From the NCBI GenBank assembly GCA_905214175.1, contig CAJMLD010000120.1, forward strand, positions 1-5,288: 5,288 nt of DNA, written 5' to 3'. This document shows, in pieces, positions 1 to 5,146 of this stretch. Below the pieces are notes generated by a model, which ran no database searches, was not told where the DNA came from, and worked only from the letters and a program-made list of their open reading frames with translations. The position numbers and the translations under genes were made by a program. Each line of letters begins with the position of its first letter. The first letter of the stretch is position 1. Source of the stretch: an uncultured bacterium (GTDB lineage Bacteria; Actinomycetota; Coriobacteriia; Coriobacteriales; Atopobiaceae).

Positions 1-1119
1 AGCCGCATGTCCAAGTCCAAGGGCAACGGCGTTGACCCCATGGCGCTCATGGACAAGTACGGTGCCGACGCCATGCGCTACAACCTGCTTACGCTCATCA
101 CCACCAACCAGGACGTCAAGTTCGACGCCAACCTCGATAAGAAGACGCGCGCGCTTATCGACAGTCCGCGCACCGAGCAGGCGCGCTCCTTCGTGACCAA
201 GATCTGGAACGCCAGCCGCTTTGTCCAGATGAACCTTGATGGCTACACGCCTGGTGCACCCAAGGCCGAGACGGCCGAGGACGCGTGGATGCTCTCTCGT
301 CTGGCGCGTGCCGTTGAGGCCGCCACGCGACAGCTCGAGGGTTACGAGTTTGGAGACTACGCCCGCGACCTGCAGTCCTTCTTCTGGGGCGAGGTCTGTG
401 ACTGGTACATCGAGCTCTGCAAGGGGCGCCTGCTCCACGGCACACCGGAGGAGCGTCTCCAGGTGCAGCGCAACCTCGTTTACGTGCTCGACGTCTCCAT
501 GCGCCTGCTGCATCCCGTGATGCCCTTTGTCACCGAGAGCGTGTGGGACGCCCTGCCCGCGAGCGGCCTCGACGACCACTCCTCGCAGTTCCTCATGACC
601 GCCGCGTGGCCTGAGCCCGCAGACCTTGCTGCCTTTGTGAACGACAAGGCCGAGCACGACTTCGACCTCGCGAAGCGCGTGGTCTCTGCCGTGCGCTCCA
701 CCCGTGCCCGCTACCGTCTGTCGCCCAAGGCCGAGCTGGACGTCGCGGTGCGCTCCTCCGGGGAGGACGCCGCGGTGCTCGAGGCCCAGCGCGGCTTCAT
801 CTGCTCTGTCGGTCGCGTGGACCAGCTCGCCCTTGGCCACGAGCAGCAGAAGCCGGAGGGGTCGGTCACGGTGGCCGACGGCACGCTCGAGATCTTTGTG
901 GCGCTCGGTGGCCTCGTCGACCTTGCCGCGGAGGCGAAGCGCCTGAGGAAGGAGCTCGAGAAGGCCGAGAAGGACTTGAGCTCCGTGAGCAGGACCCTCT
1001 CCAACGAGGGCTTCGTCGCGAAGGCGGCTCCTGCCGTTATCGAGAAGAAGCGCGCGCAGCAGGCTGAGCTCACGACCACGATCGAGCAGCTGAAGGGCCA
1101 GATCGTGGACCTGGCATAG
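1..1119 (+). CDS. valS: Valine--tRNA ligase, C-terminal part (5' end outside window)
   Basis: Class I aminoacyl-tRNA synthetase that charges tRNA-Val in the cytoplasm. The frame is open from base 1, so this is the last 372 codons of a longer gene; the ATG at base 7 is an internal Met of the catalytic loop, not a start. Visible in order: the KMSKS signature as R-M-S-K-S-K-G-N (residues 2-9, first Lys replaced by Arg, the central Lys5 kept); the 'DKYGADAMR' stretch that ends the catalytic domain; an anticodon-binding helical domain (about 60-200) with the ValRS-like 'KIWNASRFV' and 'CDWYIEL' motifs and 'LLHPVMPFVTE'; then a C-terminal arm (about 306-372) rich in Lys/Glu with 'LSNEGFVAKAAPAVIEKK', typical of the ValRS tRNA-binding coiled coil. 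That arm and the CDWYIEL motif separate it from IleRS and LeuRS. It ends with TAG and is followed by its own terminator, so it is probably transcribed apart from the downstream sugar operon. Confidence 0.96.
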   Translation, partial: SRMSKSKGNGVDPMALMDKYGADAMRYNLLTLITTNQDVKFDANLDKKTRALIDSPRTEQARSFVTKIWNASRFVQMNLDGYTPGAPKAETAEDAWMLSRLARAVEAATRQLEGYEFGDYARDLQSFFWGEVCDWYIELCKGRLLHGTPEERLQVQRNLVYVLDVSMRLLHPVMPFVTESVWDALPASGLDDHSSQFLMTAAWPEPADLAAFVNDKAEHDFDLAKRVVSAVRSTRARYRLSPKAELDVAVRSSGEDAAVLEAQRGFICSVGRVDQLALGHEQQKPEGSVTVADGTLEIFVALGGLVDLAAEAKRLRKELEKAEKDLSSVSRTLSNEGFVAKAAPAVIEKKRAQQAELTTTIEQLKGQIVDLA

Positions 1120-1146
1120 GTGTGGCTGTTTTTTCGCCAGTGTGTT

Positions 1147-1188
1147 ATGGGTCCGCGACGGAGTTTTCGCTGCGGGCCCATTTTTTTG
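1147..1188 (+). terminator. Intrinsic terminator of valS
   Basis: A 10-bp stem (ATGGGTCCGC at 1147-1156 with GCGGGCCCAT at 1172-1181, one G-T wobble) encloses a 15-base loop and runs directly into seven T residues (1181-1187). It starts 27 bases after the valS stop. There is no T tract on the opposite strand, so it is read as one-directional. Confidence 0.9.
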
Positions 1189-1235
1189 TTGCGCGATGAG
1201 TCCGTCATGCCGCGCGTTCTCGCCGTTTAGGAATT

Positions 1236-1269
1236 TTCCGAACGTTTAGAGGGTCCTAACCGTTCGGAA
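1236..1269. repeat. 34-bp imperfect inverted repeat
   Basis: The outer arms TTCCGAACG (1236-1244) and CGTTCGGAA (1261-1269) match perfectly over 9 bp. After one mismatched pair, a further 4 bp match (TTAG 1246-1249 with CTAA 1256-1259), leaving a 6-base centre. Neither strand has a following T run, so it does not look like a terminator. A protein-binding palindrome or a structured RNA element are the likely readings. No regulator gene is visible nearby to assign it to. Confidence 0.6.
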
Positions 1270-1300
1270 TCCGCGGCATAGCAAATCCCGGCGCGGCCCA

Positions 1301-1360
1301 GCCGCCCCAACGGCCGCCAAGCCGTCCCAACGACGACCGGGCCGCCCTAGTGGTGCCGCC
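1301..1360 (+). repeat. Degenerate 20-bp tandem repeats
   Basis: Units at 1301-1320 and 1321-1340 share 14 of 20 positions, best over GCCGYCCCAACG. A third, weaker unit starting GCCGCCCTAG follows at 1341-1360. The region is G/C-rich and non-coding. This may be a decayed repeat or low-complexity drift; function unknown. Confidence 0.35.
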
Positions 1361-1363
1361 GAA

Positions 1364-1374
1364 CCGTTAAACGG
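1364..1374. promoter_or_regulatory. Small operator-like palindrome CCGTT-A-AACGG
   Basis: An 11-bp palindrome with 5-bp perfect arms around a central A, upstream of mglB and sharing the GTTAA core seen in the promoter-proximal sites. Its size and position fit a regulator site, but the short length makes chance possible. Confidence 0.3.
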
Positions 1375-1405
1375 AGAAGCAGACAGCTCCAATAAAGCTC
1401 TCATG

Positions 1406-1432
1406 GGCCGCCCGCTGCCCCTCCGGGTGGCC
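1406..1432 (+). other. GC-rich hairpin in the mglB upstream region
   Basis: GGCCGCCCG (1406-1414) pairs with CGGGTGGCC (1424-1432) over 9 bp with one G-T pair around a 9-base loop. There is no T tract after it, so it is not a normal terminator. It could form in a leader RNA if the transcript begins upstream, or it could simply reflect local G/C richness. Confidence 0.35.
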
Positions 1433-1471
1433 GTCCGCCGCCCTTTCCACAACCGCTGGTCGAACAAATGA

Positions 1472-1510
1472 GAACGTTAACAACACCAGTTAAAAGTGGC
1501 GTTAACGTAC
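1472..1510. promoter_or_regulatory. Inverted GTTAACGTNC sites, putative operator of mglBAC
   Basis: GTTAACGTTC read on the - strand (1472-1481) and GTTAACGTAC on the + strand (1501-1510) form an inverted repeat with 9 of 10 positions matching. Their CG centres are 31 bp apart, close to three DNA turns, so both would face the same side. A third GTTAA lies between them at 1489. The AACGTT core is typical of LacI/GalR-family operators, which often control sugar uptake genes in Actinobacteria. Assignment to that family is inference; no regulator gene is in the window. The sites lie 55-93 bases upstream of the mglB start codon. Confidence 0.5.
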
Positions 1511-1551
1511 TCACAACGAAAGTTTGCGCAACGGGGCGCGAACTACGGGGA

Positions 1552-1558
1552 AAGGGAG
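1552..1558 (+). promoter_or_regulatory. Ribosome binding site of mglB
   Basis: AAGGGAG lies 6 bases before the ATG at 1565. This fixes that ATG as the start: the in-frame GTG at 1496 has no such site and would bury the signal peptide, and the ATG at 1571 would be 12 bases away. Confidence 0.75.
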
Positions 1559-1564
1559 AAACCC

Positions 1565-1648
1565 ATGGAAATGTCTCGTCGTAGGTTCCTTGAGGTCTGC
1601 GGACTCGGTGCCCTGAGCTTTGCCAGCGTGGGCGTGCTTGCCGGCTGC
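1565..1648 (+). other. Tat-type lipoprotein signal peptide of MglB
   Basis: Encodes residues 1-28. The n-region carries S-R-R-R-F-L-E, close to the Tat consensus S/T-R-R-x-F-L-K. A moderately hydrophobic stretch (11-26) follows, then the lipobox V-L-A-G-C, with the lipidated Cys28 encoded at 1646-1648. This predicts export by the Tat pathway and anchoring to the outer face of the membrane, as expected for a binding protein in a cell with one membrane. Sec export is still possible, since Tat motifs are not absolute. Confidence 0.75.
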
Positions 1649-2863
1649 GGCGGCAGCTCCGACAGCTCGTCTAGCGACTCAACCGCCTCCTCCGGAACCG
1701 ACGCAGTTGCCAACAAGGACAAGCCGCTGGTGTGGTTCAACCGCCAGCCGTCCAACAGCTCCACTGGCGAGCTTGACACCGCAGCCCTCAACTTCAACGA
1801 CAAGACCTACTACGTCGGCTTCGATGCCAACCAGGGTGCCGAGGCGCAGGGCCAGATGGTCAAGGACTACATCGAGAAGAACATCGCCACGCTCGACCGC
1901 AACGGTGACGGCATCATCGGCTACGTCCTTGCCATCGGTGACGTGGGCCACAACGACTCCATCGCTCGTACGCGCGGCGTGCGCAAGTCGCTCGGTACCG
2001 GCGTCGAGAAGGACGGCAACATCGTCTCTGACCCCATCGGCACCAACACCGACGGCTCCTCCTCGCTGGTCCAGGACGCAAAGATGGAGATCGGTGGCAA
2101 GACCTACACCGTGCGCGAGCTCGCCTCGCAGGAGATGAAAAACTCCGCCGGCGCCACCTGGGATGCTGCTACGGCTGGCAACGCCATCGGCACCTGGGCG
2201 TCCTCCTTCGGTGACCAGATTGACCTTATCGTCTCCAACAACGACGGCATGGGCATGTCGATGTTCAACGCCTGGTCCAAGGACAACAAGGTCCCGACCT
2301 TTGGCTATGACGCCAACAATGACGCCGTTGCGGCCATCTCCGAGGGCTACGGCGGAACCATCAGCCAGCACGCCGACATCCAGGCCTACCTCACCCTGCG
2401 TCTGCTCCGCAACTCCCTCGACGGCGTTGACATCAACACCGGCATCTCCAAGGCTGACGATGCGGGCAACGTCCTTGCCGAGGACACCTACAAGTACGTC
2501 GAGGCCGATCGCTCCTACTATGCGATGAACGTTGCCGTGACCGCCGACAACTACACCGACTTTACGGACTCCACCAAGATCTACGAGGGCGCTTCCAAGC
2601 AGCTTGACTCCTCGAAGTCCCCCTCCAAGAAGGTCTGGCTCGACATCTACAACGCGGCGGACAACTTCCTGAGCTCCACCTACCAGCCGCTGCTCCAGCA
2701 GTACGACAAGCTCCTCAACCTCACGGTGGACTACATCGGTGGCGACGGCCAGACCGAGTCCAACATCACCAACCGCCTTGGCAACCCGAGCGAGTACGAC
2801 GCCTTCGCCATCAACATGGTGAAGACCGACAACGCCTCGTCCTACACCTCCCTCCTGAGCTAA
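1565..2863 (+). CDS. mglB: Galactose/glucose-type substrate-binding lipoprotein, apparently circularly permuted
   Basis: A 432-residue extracellular sugar-binding lipoprotein of the mgl ABC importer. Residues 1-28 form a lipoprotein signal with a twin-arginine start (S-R-R-R-F-L-E, 4-10) and lipobox L-A-G-C (Cys28); a Ser-rich tether follows to about 50. The body matches the E. coli galactose-binding protein (recalled) in rotated order: strand 'PLVWFNR' with Asn59 (E. coli Asn91), Ca2+-loop-like D111-x-N113-x-D115, His129/Asp131/Arg135, Trp199, Asn226, Asp249, Gln268 (Asn256 in E. coli), the usual C-terminal strand near 317-333, linker 334-355, then the normally N-terminal segment with Asp366-Asn-Phe368 and 'AINMV' (415-419). 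About 39 extra residues sit between Arg135 and Trp199. It is longer than the E. coli precursor (about 330). Because the ATPase and permease follow, and the sugar residues are kept, it is probably functional; galactose, glucose or a methyl-galactoside is the likely ligand. Confidence 0.92.
   Translation: MEMSRRRFLEVCGLGALSFASVGVLAGCGGSSDSSSSDSTASSGTDAVANKDKPLVWFNRQPSNSSTGELDTAALNFNDKTYYVGFDANQGAEAQGQMVKDYIEKNIATLDRNGDGIIGYVLAIGDVGHNDSIARTRGVRKSLGTGVEKDGNIVSDPIGTNTDGSSSLVQDAKMEIGGKTYTVRELASQEMKNSAGATWDAATAGNAIGTWASSFGDQIDLIVSNNDGMGMSMFNAWSKDNKVPTFGYDANNDAVAAISEGYGGTISQHADIQAYLTLRLLRNSLDGVDINTGISKADDAGNVLAEDTYKYVEADRSYYAMNVAVTADNYTDFTDSTKIYEGASKQLDSSKSPSKKVWLDIYNAADNFLSSTYQPLLQQYDKLLNLTVDYIGGDGQTESNITNRLGNPSEYDAFAINMVKTDNASSYTSLLS
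2630..2860 (+). other. Relocated N-terminal lobe segment at the C-terminus of MglB
   Basis: Encodes residues 356-432. The order strand 'KVWLDIY', then A-D-N-F-L-S, a helix, strand 'LTVDYIG', a helix and strand 'AFAINMV' matches the first roughly 75 mature residues of E. coli MglB, where the same positions read 'IGVTIY', D-D-N-F-M-S and 'ALAINLV'. Asp366 and Phe368 (codons 2660-2662 and 2666-2668) match sugar-binding Asp14 and Phe16. Spacing agrees: 66 residues from Asp366 to the end, plus about 8 from the start of the body to Asn59, against 77 from Asp14 to Asn91 in E. coli. The helix that would close this half (E. coli alpha-III) is shortened to about 10 residues at the extreme C-terminus. 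Confidence 0.8.
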
Positions 2864-2897
2864 GGCATTTCGTACGTCTTGTTCGTGACACGCGCCC

Positions 2898-2932
2898 GGT
2901 GCGGGGGGAGGGGTGTTCCCCCCGCACCTTTT
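2898..2932 (+). terminator. Intercistronic hairpin between mglB and mglA (leaky terminator or RNA-stabilising stem)
   Basis: GGTGCGGGGGGA (2898-2909) pairs perfectly over 12 bp with TCCCCCCGCACC (2917-2928) around a 7-base loop, followed by four T residues (2929-2932). It starts 34 bases after the mglB stop. The short T run suggests partial termination. A stem here would also protect the mglB message from 3' decay. Either effect gives more binding protein than transporter, a common arrangement in sugar ABC operons. There is no sign of a separate promoter before mglA. Confidence 0.75.
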
Positions 2933-2962
2933 GCGGGCAACTAGTAGGAAGGATGGGGGAGT

Positions 2963-4471
2963 ATGGCAGACAGCCAGAACAACGTGGTGCTGTCGATTCG
3001 CGGGATGTGCAAATCCTTCGGGCGCAACCAGGTACTCGACCACATCGACCTCGACCTCAAGCGCGGCACGGTTATGGGTCTCATGGGCGAGAACGGTGCC
3101 GGAAAGTCCACGATGATGAAGTGCCTCTTTGGCACGTATCAGAAGGACGAGGGGACCATCATCCTCAATGGCCGAGAGGTGAGCTTCTCCGGCCCCAAGG
3201 ATGCCCTTGAGAACGGCATCGCTATGGTGCACCAGGAGCTCAACCAGTGCCTCGAGCGCAGCGTGGTGGACAACCTCTTCCTTGGGCGATACCCAGTCAA
3301 CTCGCTTGGCGTCGTTGACGAGGGTCTTATGCGCAAGGAGGCGGCCGAGCTGTTCCGTCGCCTGGGCATGACCGTCGACCTTGACCAGCCCATGCGCAAG
3401 ATGTCCGTCTCGCAGCGCCAGATGGTCGAGATCGCGAAGGCCATCTCGTACAACGCCCAGGTCATCGTTCTTGACGAGCCCACCTCGTCGCTCATGTCCC
3501 AGGAGGTCGAGAAGCTCTTTGGCATGATGCGTATGCTCAAGGAGCAGGGCATCTCCCTCATCTACATCTCGCACAAGATGGATGAGGTCTTCGAGATCTG
3601 CGACGAGATCTCCGTTCTTCGAGACGGCAAGCTCGTCATGACCAAGCCCACCTCCCAGACGACTATGAACGAGCTTATAGCTGCCATGGTTGGCCGCTCG
3701 CTCGAGAACCGCTTCCCGCCCGTCGACAACGTGCCCGGTAAGCCAATCCTCTCCATCAGGCACCTCTCCACAAAGTACCCGCCCTACCTGCAGGACATCT
3801 CGTTCGACGTGCGCAAGGGAGAAATCTTTGGCCTCTATGGCCTTGTGGGGGCCGGTCGCACCGAGCTTCTCGAGACCATCTTCGGCGTGCGCACGCGCGC
3901 TGCCGGCCGCGTTTACTTTCGCGACCACCTCATGAACTTTGACAACGCGCGCGAGGCCATGGAGCACGGCTTCGCGTTGATTACCGAGGAACGCAAGGCA
4001 AACGGCCTGTTCCTCAAGGGCAACCTCACCTTCAACACCACGATTGCCAACCTCAACCACTATCGGAGCGGCATCGCCCTCTCCGATCCCAAGATGACAA
4101 ACGCCACGGCGGCCGAGATCAAGCTCATGAACACCAAGTGCATGGGACCGGATGACATGATCTCGAGTCTCTCCGGCGGCAACCAGCAGAAGGTCATCTT
4201 TGGCAAGTGGCTCGAGCGGGGACCGCAGGTGTTCCTCATGGACGAGCCCACGCGCGGCATCGACGTTGGCGCGAAGTACGAGATCTACGAGCTGATCATT
4301 GGCATGGCCAAGCAGGGGAGGACCATCATCGTCGTCTCCTCCGAGATGCCCGAGATTCTCGGCATCACAAATCGTATTGGCGTCATGTCCAACGGCCGAC
4401 TCTCCGGCATCGTCAACACAAGGGAAACCAACCAGGAAGAGCTCCTGCGTCTGAGCGCGAAGTACCTGTAA
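2963..4471 (+). CDS. mglA: Galactose/methyl-galactoside ABC importer ATP-binding protein
   Basis: A 502-residue cytoplasmic ATPase with two nucleotide-binding domains, the usual layout and length of the MglA/RbsA/XylG family; it powers sugar import through MglC. Domain 1 (about 8-245): Walker A G-E-N-G-A-G-K-S-T (42-50), Q-loop Gln91, a degenerate signature S-V-S-Q-R-Q (148-153), Walker B 'VIVLDEP' with Glu172, and switch His204. Domain 2 (about 260-500): altered Walker A G-L-V-G-A-G-R-T-E (293-301) without the Lys, canonical signature L-S-G-G-N-Q-Q (403-409), Walker B 'VFLMDEP' (423-429), and Ser in place of the switch His ('VVSSEMPE', 457-464). Such asymmetry is normal in this family. AGGAAGGA at 2946-2953 is the ribosome site. 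The gene lies 99 bases after mglB and 15 bases before mglC. Sugar specificity cannot be read from this protein; it is taken from mglB. Confidence 0.95.
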   Translation: MADSQNNVVLSIRGMCKSFGRNQVLDHIDLDLKRGTVMGLMGENGAGKSTMMKCLFGTYQKDEGTIILNGREVSFSGPKDALENGIAMVHQELNQCLERSVVDNLFLGRYPVNSLGVVDEGLMRKEAAELFRRLGMTVDLDQPMRKMSVSQRQMVEIAKAISYNAQVIVLDEPTSSLMSQEVEKLFGMMRMLKEQGISLIYISHKMDEVFEICDEISVLRDGKLVMTKPTSQTTMNELIAAMVGRSLENRFPPVDNVPGKPILSIRHLSTKYPPYLQDISFDVRKGEIFGLYGLVGAGRTELLETIFGVRTRAAGRVYFRDHLMNFDNAREAMEHGFALITEERKANGLFLKGNLTFNTTIANLNHYRSGIALSDPKMTNATAAEIKLMNTKCMGPDDMISSLSGGNQQKVIFGKWLERGPQVFLMDEPTRGIDVGAKYEIYELIIGMAKQGRTIIVVSSEMPEILGITNRIGVMSNGRLSGIVNTRETNQEELLRLSAKYL

Positions 4472-4486
4472 GGGGGATGAGCACAC

Positions 4487-5146
4487 ATGGCAAATCAGGG
4501 CGATAAGGTGCTTACGGCCGAGGAGGAGCAAGCTCTGCTCCGTCCCATCGACGAGCACGTTTCTGCCATCCAGGCAAAGATCGACGAGCTGAGGCGTGAC
4601 GGTACCGACCGCGTGGTCAAGCTCCAGGGAGACATCGATGCGACCAAGCGCGACCGCATCCTCACCAAGGAGGAGCGCACGCAGGCCATCGCTGGCTACA
4701 AGGGCGAGCTTGAGGCCGCAAAGGCCGTCGAGGCGAGCCACAAGGCGGAGGTCGCGAGCCTCGTCTCCGAGGCGGAGGGCTACCTCAAGGAGCACTACGC
4801 CAAGGAGTACCTCGAGCCGGTGCGCGAGAGCTGCGCCCGCGAGCGCGTCCTCGCCAAAGAGCGTTACCAGGCGAACCTCAAGTCGCTCGAGGACGAGCAC
4901 CGCGCGAACCTCTCGGGCCTCACCGACCGCGCCGAGGTCAAGGACGAGAACTACGTCTACAAGAACCGTCGCTTCGACGCCAAGGTCGTCTTCGAGAAGG
5001 AAATGCAGCAGATCAAGGACCGCGAGCACGCGGCCTTCAGCTACGAGTACCACCTCATCGACCTCCTGCGCATGTCAAAGTTCACGTTTGCGCAGCGTCA
5101 GGCACAGAAGTGGGAGAACTACAAGTACACCTTCGATCGCAGGCAG
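4487..5146 (+). other. Charged helical/coiled-coil N-terminal extension of MglC
   Basis: Encodes residues 1-220. The stretches 10-37, 60-100 and 112-145 alternate charged residues with Leu/Ala/Ile in a pattern suited to amphipathic helices. Tyr/Phe/Lys-rich segments (155-165 and 196-222) precede the membrane helix and could lie along the membrane surface. I do not recognise a named domain. It could act as a contact with MglA, a regulatory arm or a multimerisation element; these are guesses. Confidence 0.65.

Larger units (their letters stand above)
1189..1564. other. Long non-coding region between valS and mglB
   Basis: Between the valS terminator and the mglB start I find no convincing protein or RNA gene. 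The first part (1221-1270) holds CGTTTAG-like repeats and a large inverted repeat. The middle (1271-1450) is very G/C-rich, with degenerate 20-bp repeats and a hairpin. The last 110 bases are richer in A/T and hold inverted GTTAAC sites, so the mglB promoter most likely lies there. I could not identify a -35/-10 pair with good sequence and spacing: TTAACA (1477-1482) and TAACGT (1503-1508) are 20 bases apart, which is too far for a standard sigma-70-type promoter. Confidence 0.6.

Noticed and set aside
1123..1139. Small TGGC/GCCA hairpin around the T run at 1129-1134 as a first valS terminator
   Set aside because: The stem is only 4 bp and the T run is inside the loop, not after the stem. The strong structure at 1147-1188 is the terminator.
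1246..1467. A 73-codon frame on the - strand in the valS-mglB spacer
   Set aside because: Arg/Gly/Pro-rich translation expected from G/C-rich non-coding DNA, overlapping repeats and palindromes, with no recognisable family.
1477..1508. TTAACA (1477-1482) and TAACGT (1503-1508) as the mglB promoter
   Set aside because: The spacer is 20 bases and the -10 match is poor; the bases are better explained as operator repeats. The promoter probably lies near here but I cannot place it.
1496..1564. GTG at 1496 as the mglB start, adding 23 residues
   Set aside because: There is no ribosome site before it, it overlaps the operator-like repeat, and it would place the signal peptide 23 residues inside the protein. 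The ATG at 1565 has AAGGGAG at proper spacing.
1565..2863. mglB read as a gene broken by loss of its N-terminal lobe
   Set aside because: The missing segment is present at the C-terminus, including the Asp-Asn-Phe sugar-binding residues. The frame is intact, with signal peptide, ribosome site and downstream operon.
4477..4506. ATG at 4477 as the start of mglC or a small overlapping gene
   Set aside because: This frame stops after nine codons and has no room for a ribosome site, since the AGGGGG abuts it. The ATG at 4487 opens the long frame.
1679..5053. A 1124-codon open frame on the - strand spanning mglB, mglA and much of mglC
   Set aside because: It is the antisense shadow of three well-recognised genes with strong third-position G/C bias, which removes stop codons from the opposite strand. 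Its product is a low-complexity Val/Leu/Asp/Gly/His-rich chain with no family features.
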